From Candidatus Gottesmanbacteria bacterium (GTDB lineage: Bacteria; Patescibacteria; Microgenomatia; 2-02-FULL-39-11), in assembly GCA_016186795.1 (NCBI GenBank), contig JACPKY010000001.1, positions 62,001 through 126,000 on the forward strand: a stretch of 64,000 nt of DNA, in the 5' to 3' direction. Positions 17,803-26,236 of this stretch are shown here, one piece after another; the stretch's first letter is position 1, and each line of letters opens with the position of its first letter. The notes below the pieces were generated by a model that did no database searches, was not told where the DNA came from, and was given only the letters and a program-made list of their open reading frames with translations. Both the position numbers and the translations under genes were made by a program.

Positions 17803-17853
17803 AAAACCATCCGTATTGCGGAAATCTTCTCGCTTGTATATAATTGCCGAACT

Positions 17854-18027
17854 ATGGCAAAGAAAGAAAAACGTGTCGTCATTGCTCTTGTCTGTACTGT
17901 TTGCAAAAGCCAAAATTACATAACGTCAAAAAATAAGTTAAACCAAAAAGAGAAACTCGTACGGAGCAAATTCTGCAAGCATTGTCGCAAACATACCCAA
18001 CACAAAGAGACGGAGAAGCTGGACTAA
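17854..18027 (+). CDS. rpmG: 50S ribosomal protein L33
   Basis: 57 residues, ATG 17854 to TAA 18027. Two CxxC pairs (C14/C17 and C41/C44) make the zinc-binding C+ form. The core reads VVIALVCTVCKSQNYITSKNK and ends with a basic RSKFCKHCRKHT tail. A TATAA box lies about 15 nt upstream of the ATG. Confidence 0.93.
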   Translation: MAKKEKRVVIALVCTVCKSQNYITSKNKLNQKEKLVRSKFCKHCRKHTQHKETEKLD

Positions 18028-18030
18028 GCC

Positions 18031-18591
18031 ATGCCTAAAGGTACTGCATATCTTTTCATTGTCCTTTCTGCACTTGCATTTTTCCTGATTGGCTTTAATG
18101 CGGGCAAGATTCTTGGTCCCAAAAATGAAAGTATCACCATACTTCCTTCTCCAACACCTTTTCCGCCAACACCCACCCCTTCACTCCTCCCTACCCTTCC
18201 ATTGAAAGAGTCGACATCTTCGGGGCAAGTACAGGGAACATCAACATACACCAACAGGTCATGCGGATTTTCATTCTCCTATCCGGGATCGTACCTAAAC
18301 CAAAAATCGGTCAATAACCAATCGATTATTCTGACCGACCCAAATAATCCAAATCTGGCAATAGCAACAACGTGTGCTGCACGACTACCAAAACCCTCCA
18401 TAGGGCCTGAAAATATTGAGATTATTACTCTTGGCGGAGAAACGGCAACCCTCTACCATGATAAAGATGAAGAAGGAAATCCGAGGGAAGATGTGTTTGT
18501 TACTCACCCGGAAACTGGGATGGAAATTATCATTGCCGGCTTTGGCGCAGCCTTCCAAAGCGCTCTTTCTACCTTTAAATTTATTCGATAA
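18031..18591 (+). CDS. Anchored protein of unknown function with PsbP-like start
   Basis: 186 residues beginning 3 nt after rpmG. N-terminal membrane segment (about 6-26), Pro/Thr-rich spacer, then an outer domain starting CGFSFSYPGSYL. That start is the same style as the two anchored paralogues at 9368-10599. It has a C-terminal TFKFIR strand. Function unknown; possibly part of a family of small anchored proteins in this genome. Confidence 0.7.
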   Translation: MPKGTAYLFIVLSALAFFLIGFNAGKILGPKNESITILPSPTPFPPTPTPSLLPTLPLKESTSSGQVQGTSTYTNRSCGFSFSYPGSYLNQKSVNNQSIILTDPNNPNLAIATTCAARLPKPSIGPENIEIITLGGETATLYHDKDEEGNPREDVFVTHPETGMEIIIAGFGAAFQSALSTFKFIR

Positions 18592-18620
18592 GCCCCATTT
18601 TTTGGTATGCTGATGAAGCT

Positions 18621-18677
18621 CCACGGGCTTACGCCCGTGGTATCTTCAAATTCTTCGGCGAGCGGAATCCGCCGAAG
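18621..18677. repeat. Paired palindromic repeats
   Basis: A perfect palindromic hairpin CCACGGGC-TTAC-GCCCGTGG (18621-18640) is followed by CTTCGGCG...CGCCGAAG (18653-18677). They resemble REP-like extragenic elements and sit between two unrelated genes. Confidence 0.6.
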
Positions 18678-18699
18678 CATAAAAACCTCGCTATCGTTA

Positions 18700-18728
18700 T
18701 TGCAAATGGTTGTACTCCCCTGTAAAAT
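18700..18728 (+). promoter_or_regulatory. Promoter of the gene at 18739
   Basis: TTGCAA (18700-18705), 17 nt, TAAAAT (18723-18728). The ATG at 18739 is 10 nt after the -10, so the transcript is nearly leaderless. Confidence 0.55.
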
Positions 18729-18738
18729 TAATCAACTC

Positions 18739-19401
18739 ATGTATCAATTCATCTTCCTAAAAAGTGCCATTTCTCACACTACAACGACCGAACTCGTATT
18801 GGCACTTGTTCAGAAAATCTCGGAACCGGGCCTCACAGTTCAAATACTCAAGCTCCCATATACTTCAAAGGTACCTGTCAAAGCCAACTACCTGAAAGAG
18901 CTGTACCTTTCACCGGATCTTTTCTCTTCTCTCCCCATAGAAAAATTGACAGCTGAGGAAATCCAGTCTGACGAATTCATTATCCATTTCCCATTCAAAG
19001 GCCAATCTCTTGACCCTCTCGATAACCGTTTTGGAGACCTCTTTGGAACTCTTGTACGAGTCAACCACATGCTCTTTCCCCTTCCCCACACCGACCTTAT
19101 AACACTAAACACCTCCGTCGACAGCCTGAGTGTAAGCCGATTTGCAACAGACTCATCAACCCCCCAGAAACTCTATACCACCGAGCCTTTTTATCAATCT
19201 CTGGACCCAAACACCAACCCCGCATCTATCCAATGCCAAGTTAGAGACCCGAAAACGGGGAGGCAATATTCTCGTGAAATTCAACTCAGTAACACAGGAT
19301 TATCTTTTGACCTAGATCTTTCCGACCCTCTCAGAGAGGAACCAATAAGAGAAAAATTTGCCCAATCAGGGCTTGCACTCGTATCATCACTCCTATGTTA
19401 A
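18739..19401 (+). CDS. Hypothetical protein
   Basis: 220 residues. ATG 18739 is chosen because a good promoter ends 10 nt before it; the open frame further upstream crosses the palindromic repeats. There is no signal peptide or membrane segment. The composition is rich in Leu, Ser, Thr and Pro with a basic middle, and no catalytic motif is recognised. Its end overlaps the next start by 7 nt, so it forms an operon with the two small Cys-containing genes and probably phoD. Confidence 0.6.
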   Translation: MYQFIFLKSAISHTTTTELVLALVQKISEPGLTVQILKLPYTSKVPVKANYLKELYLSPDLFSSLPIEKLTAEEIQSDEFIIHFPFKGQSLDPLDNRFGDLFGTLVRVNHMLFPLPHTDLITLNTSVDSLSVSRFATDSSTPQKLYTTEPFYQSLDPNTNPASIQCQVRDPKTGRQYSREIQLSNTGLSFDLDLSDPLREEPIREKFAQSGLALVSSLLC

Positions 19402-19694
19402 AGAAAAAGTCCCTCATACGAGAAATTCTTGTTGCAGATTGTCCTGTCTGCAAAGAAGATTTTTCCCTGGACTGCACCAACACCGCACCGTCACGGGGTG
19501 ACTACGGTCTTTTCTTCCTTTATCCCCCTCTCAACAAAAGAACTCCCAGTGAAAAATTTGCAGAACTAAACGAGCAATTACGAACAGAGTCTCCTTGCAA
19601 AGTAATCGAGGTCTGGGAAGAAAAACTCGAAGAGCACAGAAAAAACTGTCAAGGGCAGATCACAATTCAAGGACTCGAAACGAAGCCAAGCTGA
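19395..19694 (+). CDS. Small Cys-containing hypothetical protein
   Basis: 99 residues. Contains DCPVCKEDFSLDC, a zinc-ribbon-like cluster near residue 15, and a charged helical C-terminal half (EVWEEKLEEHRKNCQ). It overlaps the upstream gene by 7 nt, and the next gene begins 6 nt later. No family recognised. Confidence 0.6.
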   Translation: MLKKKSLIREILVADCPVCKEDFSLDCTNTAPSRGDYGLFFLYPPLNKRTPSEKFAELNEQLRTESPCKVIEVWEEKLEEHRKNCQGQITIQGLETKPS

Positions 19695-19700
19695 ACTACT

Positions 19701-19958
19701 ATGTCATCAACGTATCTGGTCTTCACTTGTCATAAATGCCAAAAAAGCCTCCAACTATACCAAAAGTCTGAAGTAGACGTAACCTTGGTCGGATCACTTC
19801 TGAAAGAAAAAAACCAAAAAACAATTCGAACCGTTGGGATACTTTTGGTATGTCAACAAAACATCCGCCACTTTCATCACTGGCTTGACGAAATTGTCAT
19901 GCACCGTGTCGCGTGTGACGGAAGCGTGGAATTCGGCGGCCAGGGATTCCTTGACTAG
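19701..19958 (+). CDS. Small zinc-ribbon-like hypothetical protein
   Basis: 85 residues with TCHKCQKSL near the start and RHFHHWLDE plus ACDG near the end, so Cys and His residues could bind a metal. It lies between a Cys-containing gene and phoD in the same direction, with short gaps. Function unknown. Confidence 0.55.
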   Translation: MSSTYLVFTCHKCQKSLQLYQKSEVDVTLVGSLLKEKNQKTIRTVGILLVCQQNIRHFHHWLDEIVMHRVACDGSVEFGGQGFLD

Positions 19959-19985
19959 TTTCTCGTATCGATCACCATTTTACGT

Positions 19986-21518
19986 ATGGAAGATAATTCT
20001 TCAATTCATTCCTCCCTCAACCACCACCGATACGCAACCTTTGCAATCGTCACTTTTCTTATCATTCTGACAATCGGTGTTGTCTTTATCTCTCAACAAT
20101 TTCAACATCAGCTCGTTGCAATTTCTCAATCGAAAGCTGCAGAACCGACCCTTGCGGGAACAAATACATTCACTCATGGACCTCTTGTTGGTGCTGTTTC
20201 TGATACATCGGCAACGGTGTGGGTCCGAATACAAGAAGCCAAAACGAATCAAAATCTTTCTGTTTCCCTGAAATCACAAACGGCAGGAGAAGCCGTTAAA
20301 ACGGCATCCCTTATTCCTGTCCACTTCACAACCGACTCAGGTTGGGACTATACGTGGAAGGCAGAAGTGGAAAATTTGACTCCACTCACGACCTATATCG
20401 TCAATGTCCGGAACAATGGCATCAATCTCGCTCCACCAATTGGGAAAAAAACTCAGTTCAAAACCTTTGCATCAAAAGGTGTGGATAAGGATTTTAAAAT
20501 CCATATCTTTACCGATTTTGGCACGAAGAATTCGAGCCAGGATTACGTCGTAACAAATACGTTTCCCTCAGCAGCAAGTGAGCCAATCAAGCCTGATATG
20601 GTTGTTGTTGGAGGAGATTTCTGGCACTTCAATAGCGCCCAAGGACTCAAACCTGATCAACTGAATAAATTCATCAAAAACCAGCAGCAATATTTCAAAT
20701 ACAGCTATATGCTCAATAGTCCGATTGCTCCTCTTGATGATTTTGTCAGTCAGTTTCTTGCCAACTATCCGCTGGTACATTTTTTTGATGATCATGACCA
20801 AGGATTAAATAACACTGATAAAACATTCCAGTGGAAGACTCAATCAATTCAAGTTTTGAAAGATTTCTTCCCAGTCTATCAAGAAGAAAGTATGACGAAT
20901 GGTGATTGGCAACAATTTTCCTATGGTCAGGCAGATTTCTTTGTTCTTGATACACGAAGTCAAAGAGATCCGAATAGTACTGCCGATGGTCCAGCGAAAT
21001 CAATGCTTGGTCAAGAACAATTGCAATTTCTGAAAAATGGACTCATTTCTTCAACAGCGAAATGGAAAATCATCTTTTCACCCTCTCCGTTTAATCCAAC
21101 CCTTCCAAAGAATGATGCATGGGCTGGGTTCAAATTTGAACATGACGATATCGTAAATTTTGTCAAAACGAACGGAACACAAGGAGTTATCGTTATTTCA
21201 GGAGATGCTCATGCAGGAGGAATCGATGATGGAACCAATGCTGGTCTTGCTGAACTGTTTGTTCCTTCCCCTAACGTTGACCACTGTGCAACCGTTGGTC
21301 CAACACTTGGTACATGGAGTCATGGATCATATGGGACTGCAGACCATGGAGGAGATGATCCTCCATGTCCGGGATATGGAACGGTGCGAATTTTAACCAA
21401 TCCCGATCGGGCCGTCCTTCGTGTAAAAGATGATAATGGTAGGAAAAAACTCATGTACCGATATTTTCTGAATCCTCAAGATAGCCAACGATACAAAAAT
21501 CTTGCGGAAGATGAGTAA
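19986..21518 (+). CDS. phoD: PhoD-like alkaline phosphatase/phosphodiesterase
   Basis: 510 residues. Membrane or signal segment about 15-37. N-terminal PhoD beta domain (THGPLVGAVSDTSATVWVR). Metallophosphatase core with HIFTDFG, VVVGGDFWHFN, FFDDHDQGLNN, FVLDTRSQRDP, KWKIIFSPSPFNP and the metal-binding VISGDAHAGGID. Family role: Ca/Fe-dependent hydrolysis of phosphodiesters outside the membrane. The length is typical. It is the last gene of an apparent four-gene run from 18739. Confidence 0.92.
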   Translation: MEDNSSIHSSLNHHRYATFAIVTFLIILTIGVVFISQQFQHQLVAISQSKAAEPTLAGTNTFTHGPLVGAVSDTSATVWVRIQEAKTNQNLSVSLKSQTAGEAVKTASLIPVHFTTDSGWDYTWKAEVENLTPLTTYIVNVRNNGINLAPPIGKKTQFKTFASKGVDKDFKIHIFTDFGTKNSSQDYVVTNTFPSAASEPIKPDMVVVGGDFWHFNSAQGLKPDQLNKFIKNQQQYFKYSYMLNSPIAPLDDFVSQFLANYPLVHFFDDHDQGLNNTDKTFQWKTQSIQVLKDFFPVYQEESMTNGDWQQFSYGQADFFVLDTRSQRDPNSTADGPAKSMLGQEQLQFLKNGLISSTAKWKIIFSPSPFNPTLPKNDAWAGFKFEHDDIVNFVKTNGTQGVIVISGDAHAGGIDDGTNAGLAELFVPSPNVDHCATVGPTLGTWSHGSYGTADHGGDDPPCPGYGTVRILTNPDRAVLRVKDDNGRKKLMYRYFLNPQDSQRYKNLAEDE

Positions 21519-21656
21519 CCTCCTCTTACACTTTTGGCAAAACTGCGCCTAGCCCGTTCATCTGTCTCCATACTCCAGCTTCCCGCCCTACAACATTTCC
21601 ATCATACTCTATCGTATGGAAACACGAAAATTGGTATAATAAGCGGATTAAACGAT

Positions 21657-21730
21657 AGGCCCATAGGTTAATGGTAGACCAGAGGACTCCAAATCCTCTA
21701 GTGGGGGTTCGATTCCCTCTGGGCCTGCCA
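21657..21730 (+). tRNA. tRNA-Trp (anticodon CCA)
   Basis: Acceptor AGGCCCA / TGGGCCT; anticodon stem-loop GAGGA-CTCCAAA-TCCTC; T arm GGGGG-TTCGATT-CCCTC; encoded CCA at 21728-21730. An extended -10 (TGGTATAAT, ending 21640) lies 16 nt upstream. Confidence 0.95.
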
Positions 21731-21734
21731 GCTT

Positions 21735-22172
21735 TTATTTGTACTTTGCCAGAGGTACAACTCTTACGCCTTTGATTTTTGATTGATGCTTGGGGTTATC
21801 GGTAACAAGAATGGCGTCCTCTTTTTTAGCCAAAGCTGCAAATGCAGCATCATAATATGTGAACTTTTTATCACCAAGTAACCTCACTTCATATGCCATT
21901 TGATAAGTTTGAAAAGCTAGGTTAGGAGTTTCAGAAATAAACTCTATCGGAAGACTGGAGATTGTTCCCAAATTTTGATTAGCTTGATTCACTTCTATAC
22001 CCTTTTTAAGTATCGCATTTCCCACCTCATATTTAGCAAGTTCGGGAGCTATCAAAATCGCTTTTCCCGCCTGGGCATCCACAAGTATTTGGTTTGCCTC
22101 TTTTATATTCGATTCGTTATTCTGCTTGACCCATTTAACCATCACCGAACTATCCACTACTACTTTTTTCAT
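21735..22172 (-). CDS. vapC: PIN-domain toxin (VapC-like)
   Basis: 145 residues. PIN signature residues are visible: Asp7 in VVVDSSV, Glu in AKYEVGNAI, Asp in FTYYDAAFAALAK and Asp in ILVTDNPKH. Family role: a Mg-dependent RNase, often cutting tRNA. It begins 2 nt after the antitoxin stop. Its 3' end is only 4 nt from the convergent tRNA-Trp. Confidence 0.88.
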   Translation of the reverse strand: MKKVVVDSSVMVKWVKQNNESNIKEANQILVDAQAGKAILIAPELAKYEVGNAILKKGIEVNQANQNLGTISSLPIEFISETPNLAFQTYQMAYEVRLLGDKKFTYYDAAFAALAKKEDAILVTDNPKHQSKIKGVRVVPLAKYK

Positions 22173-22174
22173 AT

Positions 22175-22456
22175 CTATCTACGTGCTTCTCTATCTCTTG
22201 CTATAAATTTTGAAAGGCTACCTTTATATTTACCTTTATAAGAACGGGCTAAATTTATTTTCCTCCATAACTCATCCCAGTCGACCTTTTTTTGACTTGA
22301 AGTATGGGGTCTTATAATGACTTCATCCTCTTTTTCGGCAATAATAGTTACCGCCGATTGGGGAGACATCCAATCTCTACTCTTTCTTATAGATTCGGGT
22401 ACTGTAAGCTGTCCTCGATCTCTTATAATGACTGTTTCCTGAATTTGCGTGTTCAT
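22175..22456 (-). CDS. vapB: AbrB/VapB-type antitoxin
   Basis: 93 residues. N-terminal swapped-hairpin DNA-binding domain (VIIRDRGQLTVPESIRKS), then EDEVIIRPH and a toxin-binding tail. Family role: neutralises the PIN toxin and represses the operon. A promoter with TTCTGA repeats lies immediately upstream. Confidence 0.88.
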   Translation of the reverse strand: MNTQIQETVIIRDRGQLTVPESIRKSRDWMSPQSAVTIIAEKEDEVIIRPHTSSQKKVDWDELWRKINLARSYKGKYKGSLSKFIARDREARR

Positions 22457-22466
22457 TCTGAAAATC

Positions 22467-22495
22467 AGAATATCAGAAAATCAGAATAATGTCAA
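22467..22495 (-). promoter_or_regulatory. vapBC promoter with repeated TTCTGA operator boxes
   Basis: On the minus strand: TTGACA (22490-22495), 17 nt, TATTCT (22467-22472). TTCTGA recurs three times across the spacer and -10, as expected for autoregulation. Confidence 0.55.
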
Positions 22496-22506
22496 GGAAA
22501 ATAAAA

Positions 22507-22583
22507 CCCCGATAGATACTCCTCTGTGATTGCACCGAACCAACTGATGAATCAGCAGATCAATGACTAGTTTCTCTATCGGG
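22507..22583 (-). terminator. Long inverted repeat closing the unit at 22609-23317
   Basis: Arms CCCCGATAGA (22507-22516) and TCTATCGGGG (22574-22583). On the minus strand the stem is followed by TTTTATTTT. The loop is unusually long (about 57 nt), so it may be more than a simple terminator. Confidence 0.5.
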
Positions 22584-22608
22584 GCTTTCGCACGTTCCTC
22601 CTTGGGGA

Positions 22609-23034
22609 TTATTTCAAAAGTACCACCACTCCTATGGCAATCAAGACAAACGCAACGATTTGGATGGGCTGTATGGATTCTTTGGCGATAACCACTCCCA
22701 GAATTACCGGAATAAGGATTGATAATCCAACGGTAATTTGGGTTCCTACTGCAACACTCAATCCCCTCGAGTATGCAATGAAGCTCAGGATTTCGGCAGT
22801 CCCAACTGCCAATCCTGCAAGTATCGCCAATACCACTCCGTGAGTCGTTACGTGTATTGGTTGCCCGGTGACATACAAAAATAGTACCACCGCGATACCT
22901 TCGACCGCTGCGGTCACTTGCAATACCGCAGCTCCGAACGATGTGGTTATTCCTGTTTTGGCAGATCTGGAAATCAGGAATGTGTAGCCCCCGTATGCCA
23001 CTCCTGCCATCAGTGCGAACACGCTGGGAATCAC
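22609..23034 (-). CDS. Half-size EamA/DMT-type membrane transporter
   Basis: 141 residues from GTG at 23034. This start is decided by AAGGAGG 6 nt upstream; the frame continues further up without a site. It has about five hydrophobic helices with small-residue-rich patterns (AVGTAEILSFIAYSRGLSVAVGTQI, LIPVILGVVIAKE) as in one EamA repeat. Full-length DMT transporters have two such repeats, so this would work as a dimer, like the small multidrug-resistance-type ancestors. Substrate unknown. It has more G+C and a stronger ribosome site than the surrounding genes. Confidence 0.75.
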   Translation of the reverse strand: MIPSVFALMAGVAYGGYTFLISRSAKTGITTSFGAAVLQVTAAVEGIAVVLFLYVTGQPIHVTTHGVVLAILAGLAVGTAEILSFIAYSRGLSVAVGTQITVGLSILIPVILGVVIAKESIQPIQIVAFVLIAIGVVVLLK

Positions 23035-23101
23035 GATTTCCTCCTTCTTGATTGGCTTGGAGAAGGCGGCCTCCAAGGTTACTGTCGTCGCAGTACGACT
23101 A

Positions 23102-23317
23102 TTAGGTCTGACGAACTCGAACGTCAATCTGTGTCCACTTCGGATTCCACTCCTCGGAGAGTTCAGCGTAGCCGCCGATGATTTTTACTTTGGTATACTC
23201 TCTCGGCATTTTTGCACCTTGGTCGCTGGCTTTTTTGAGGATATCCGAAATCTTGTCACCCGTGGATGCATATACTTCCCACCGTTTACCGGCATTATCC
23301 ACAATGGTAATTTCCAT
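23102..23317 (-). CDS. Small hypothetical protein with strong Shine-Dalgarno site
   Basis: 71 residues. AAAGGAGG lies 5 nt before ATG 23317. The sequence is soluble and mixed alpha/beta: an N-terminal strand EITIVDNAGKRWEVYA, a helix DKISDILKKASDQGAK, then beta strands. No family recognised. It is upstream of the half-size transporter with a 67-nt gap. Confidence 0.6.
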   Translation of the reverse strand: MEITIVDNAGKRWEVYASTGDKISDILKKASDQGAKMPREYTKVKIIGGYAELSEEWNPKWTQIDVRVRQT

Positions 23318-23723
23318 ATTGCCTCCTTTAGACTGTAAATCTTATCCTGCTTCCGCCCTTGAGAGGATTCTTACCCACTGTCACGGTTTCCCCAAGCAAG
23401 ATGGTGTTGTGGGATACCAGTTGTCAAAAATGTGACACCTCGTACCCCACAACACTCCCCTGCAAGGAGAAAAGCTCTCTAAAATTTAAACGTGCGAATT
23501 CGAAGTTGGTTCAAAACTTCGATTAAGATAAACTGTTATAAGTCTTCCATTGACTTAGTGAAGTTCTTGATTTGAGAATAAAAACTCATTCTTCCTCAAG
23601 AACTATAGGATTCTATCGCTCACTATTTTGTCTGTCAAATATTATCAACATGAAACCGTAATAACTCTTCTTTTTGAAGCTAAAATGCGTCAATATTTAC
23701 TGTTGTGATATAATGACAACAAT
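23318..23723. promoter_or_regulatory. Structured leader and shared control region
   Basis: No gene is seen. A 10-bp perfect inverted repeat GTGTTGTGGG / CCCACAACAC (23404-23413, 23446-23455) encloses a smaller TGTCA/TGACA pair. A second repeat AGTTCTTGA / TCAAGAACT spans 23562-23604. The first would lie in the 5' leader of the minus-strand unit. TATAAT at about 23707 belongs to the plus-strand TrmB gene, about 12 nt before its ATG. Confidence 0.45.
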
Positions 23724-24464
23724 ATGGAAGATTTCTTTCTTCGCTTCGGCCTGACCCAAAAAGAAAACACAGCCTTTCTGGAGTTGGTAAAGCTGGGTGC
23801 CTCTCCTATAAGCCTGTGGGCAAAACACGCCGGAATTCATCGCTCTTCGATGTATGTTCTTTTGGAAAGGCTAAAGTCAGAGGGACTTGTCACCACATTT
23901 ATCCATAAAGGGGTGATGCACGTCCAGGCTATCCCAATGGCTGAGCTTTCTTCCCTTCTGTATGGCAAAGAACAAATTCTTGACCACACCAAAAACCTTC
24001 TTGAGAAATATTTACCTGACTTACAAAAGCTGGAAAAAACGTACGGAATTACTCCAAAAGTGAAATTTTACGAGGGAAAAAAGCGGGTCGAGGCAATGTA
24101 CGAGGAGATTCTCAAAGAACGATCATTTAGAGCATTTTTCCACCCTGAGAGAGTCAAAAGCATGATGCCAGAGTATTTCCATAAGATTCCCCTCGCCATA
24201 CGAGAAAATCACGGATCGGCACAAGAGCTCGTGATCCGCTGCAAAGAGGCTGACGAATATATACGGTTATACCGGTCTGCCAACCATCAGATAGAACGTT
24301 TAGCTCCATCAATTACGTTCTCATCTGATACAATTATCACTAAACAGAAGATTTTTTTGGTCGGCTACTCCGAAAACGACGTCGTGGCAACAGAGATCTG
24401 GAATAAAGAACTTGCCCAAACCCAAGCAGTTTTGTTTGACTTGATTTGGTCAACGATGACATAG
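23724..24464 (+). CDS. TrmB-family transcriptional regulator
   Basis: 246 residues. N-terminal winged helix (about 1-75): FGLTQKENTAFLELVKLGASPISLWAKHAGIHRSSMYVLLERLKSEGLV. A coiled segment follows, then a C-terminal PLD-like/TrmB ligand domain beginning VKFYEGKKRVEAMYEEIL. Family role: TrmB proteins are sugar- or metabolite-responsive regulators, best known in archaea and common in CPR bacteria. TATAAT about 12 nt before the ATG predicts a leaderless mRNA. Target unknown. Confidence 0.88.
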   Translation: MEDFFLRFGLTQKENTAFLELVKLGASPISLWAKHAGIHRSSMYVLLERLKSEGLVTTFIHKGVMHVQAIPMAELSSLLYGKEQILDHTKNLLEKYLPDLQKLEKTYGITPKVKFYEGKKRVEAMYEEILKERSFRAFFHPERVKSMMPEYFHKIPLAIRENHGSAQELVIRCKEADEYIRLYRSANHQIERLAPSITFSSDTIITKQKIFLVGYSENDVVATEIWNKELAQTQAVLFDLIWSTMT

Positions 24465-24558
24465 TCTATGACAGAAGGCGTAGAAAGAATTGACCTATTT
24501 GCGATTCCCCAGCGGTACAGATACAACCCTTGGCTTGATGATGGGAGCGGAAATTTAA

Positions 24559-24702
24559 ATGTCCGAAGCGATGTTCGCCCTAGCACCTTTGAATCTCGCT
24601 TTAAAGGACTTAACGAAAGAAACGCGATTGAAGGAAGCGGAAAAATATGCAAAGCTTGCGGGTTTTGCAACACTACAAGATTTTATTGATTCACAGGGAT
24701 AA
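24559..24702 (+). CDS. Possible small protein
   Basis: A 47-residue frame, ATG 24559 to TAA 24702, with GGGAGCGG about 8 nt before it. The sequence is helix-forming (LALKDLTKETRLKEAEKYAKLAGF) and looks coding in composition, but no family is recognised. It lies 94 nt after the TrmB gene and just before the convergent RelE gene. Confidence 0.35.
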   Translation: MSEAMFALAPLNLALKDLTKETRLKEAEKYAKLAGFATLQDFIDSQG

Positions 24703-24712
24703 ACTGATTGTA

Positions 24713-24982
24713 TTACCCATACAATTCTTCGTGCGTTCCCAGTAGAACAAAGTAAGCAACTACTTCATCTCCAACCCATATCTCTTTATAGATTGCTCGG
24801 TAATCTGAGGTGATATTTATACTTCTTTGACTCGAATATTCTCGATGGAGTAAGTGATTATTTAGTTGAGGATCGTATGGATTTTTTGAAAAAAGTTTTA
24901 TCCTCTCTCTTACTAATATTCTAATTCTGACGTCTACTTTTTTGAGTTTTTCATAAAACTCAGGGTCAAAAGCGACATTCAT
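24713..24982 (-). CDS. relE: RelE/YafQ-type toxin
   Basis: 89 residues from ATG 24982, whose ATGA overlaps the antitoxin stop. MNVAFDPEFYEKLKKVD, LLHREYSSQRSINITSDYRAIYKE and YFVLLGTHEELYG give the RelE fold, with Arg in the SDYRAIY segment. Family role: a ribosome-dependent mRNA interferase. Confidence 0.85.
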   Translation of the reverse strand: MNVAFDPEFYEKLKKVDVRIRILVRERIKLFSKNPYDPQLNNHLLHREYSSQRSINITSDYRAIYKEIWVGDEVVAYFVLLGTHEELYG

Positions 24983-25263
24983 ATTCCCTGTTTGTCTAAC
25001 CATGCAACTGCCTCTTTTCCAGTTTTAAAAATTGGAGAGTGTTTTCCCTCTTTCCAATTCTTTTCTGCTTGTTTTAAGATGGCACGCGTTTTTTTATTGG
25101 GAATTTCGGGAGTAGTAGTGAAAGTAACCGTTTTTGTTTTGACAAGCTGGCGAAGATACGCATTGACCAAAGAGCTCAAACTAAATCCCAACTCTTTGGC
25201 AATCTTTTGGGCTTTGGCTTTTATCTGCGGTTCTGTTTTGGTGATAATGACTGCGGTATTCAT
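24979..25263 (-). CDS. relB: RelB/DinJ-type antitoxin
   Basis: 94 residues. Ribbon-helix-helix N-terminus: AVIITKTEPQIKAKAQKIAKELGFSLSSLVNAYLRQ. The C-terminal tail is charged. Family role: binds RelE and represses the operon. Confidence 0.85.
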   Translation of the reverse strand: MNTAVIITKTEPQIKAKAQKIAKELGFSLSSLVNAYLRQLVKTKTVTFTTTPEIPNKKTRAILKQAEKNWKEGKHSPIFKTGKEAVAWLDKQGI

Positions 25264-25300
25264 ATATACAAAGTATATATAATGTATAAATACTTGTCAA
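25264..25300 (-). promoter_or_regulatory. relBE promoter and operator
   Basis: On the minus strand: TTGACA (25295-25300), 17 nt, TATACT (25272-25277), then the inverted pair TATATAC/GTATATA (25264-25281) up to the ATG. Little or no leader. Confidence 0.55.
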
Positions 25301-25310
25301 GAAGTGTTGA

Positions 25311-25368
25311 TGTGTACCAGACTGAAAGCGATTGCGTGAAGGCCCCTCGCCTTCAAGTCTGGTACACA
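25311..25368 (-). terminator. Perfect inverted repeat closing the gene at 25379
   Basis: Arms GTGTACCAGACT and AGTCTGGTACAC, with an inner TGAAGGC/GCCTTCA pair. No U tract follows. It lies directly downstream of the secreted-protein gene. Confidence 0.5.
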
Positions 25369-25378
25369 TGCGATGCGA

Positions 25379-26236
25379 TTACTGCGTCGGCAGGACTTCG
25401 AAATCGGAGACGACTTTTACGAACTGGAGATAGTTTGGCTGGGTATAGTGCCAGAAGGCGACATACCCTTCCAAACGGCACGGACCGGAAAAATCGTCCG
25501 GCACCTGAAACTCCAGGTGGAATTCGGTATAGGTAATTCGGATCCCACCGCCCCAGTGGTTGATCAGCTTCAATCCACAGCTGCTCTCAAACGAGTTCCC
25601 CGCCGGACGTTCAAAATTCACTAGATGACGAATATTTGTCAGTTGCCCTGAGGGGAGCAAAAGTCCGATATCCGTCAGTTCCGCCGGGCTTTTGGCGACG
25701 ATGCCAAACGAAGCGGTCAATCCTTGGTATGCTGGCGGATTGAACCACATTTCGGCGCTGGGCGGCTCGGTGCCTTGGACAATCTTGATCGATCGCGTCC
25801 TATGCTTGGTCTGCCCATTGATCTCGCCTTTCACGTCGAGTAATTTGAATGTCCCCAAACGCCGACCGCTTTTGAGCGTAAACAAGAGCGTCGTGTAATC
25901 GCCGGGCAAAATGTCACCCGTCCACAGATAGCGGCATCTTTTCGCACACCCAAGGGAACTCACGGTGCTGTTTCCAGATACCAGAACACCAGGTTCTTGC
26001 TTATTTGTCGCCCGACCTCCGACGACCACCTGCAGTTCAAAGTGCATCGGCTTGTTAGTCTCGTTTCGAACCATAGCACCAGCGCTGAAAGGGACCCACC
26101 CGAAAATCACTTTAGGCGGGATTTCGAAAGCAATCGAACCATCCGGCGCGGCGCTGGCGGGGGTGCTGCCCACGAGCAAAAGCGCGAGCGCAATCGAAAC
26201 GAACAGCACGAACATTGCAAAACGTAGCGTTTTCAT
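25379..26236 (-). CDS. Secreted protein of unknown function
   Basis: 285 residues. Clear signal peptide: basic start, hydrophobic core about 6-22, then STPASAAP cleavage-like site. The mature part is beta-rich, with two Cys pairs (GCAKRCRYLW; a later CGL and GPCRLEG) and no catalytic motif. GGAGG lies 7 nt before ATG 26236. G+C and codon use (many GCG, CGC and GTC codons) are clearly higher than in neighbouring genes, suggesting transfer or a distinct expression class. Preceded by an unusually structured leader. Confidence 0.75.
   Translation of the reverse strand: MKTLRFAMFVLFVSIALALLLVGSTPASAAPDGSIAFEIPPKVIFGWVPFSAGAMVRNETNKPMHFELQVVVGGRATNKQEPGVLVSGNSTVSSLGCAKRCRYLWTGDILPGDYTTLLFTLKSGRRLGTFKLLDVKGEINGQTKHRTRSIKIVQGTEPPSAEMWFNPPAYQGLTASFGIVAKSPAELTDIGLLLPSGQLTNIRHLVNFERPAGNSFESSCGLKLINHWGGGIRITYTEFHLEFQVPDDFSGPCRLEGYVAFWHYTQPNYLQFVKVVSDFEVLPTQ

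Noticed and set aside
24468..24689. A 73-residue frame directly after the TrmB gene
   Set aside because: Composition looks non-coding, and the frame at 24559-24702 in another phase is more protein-like.
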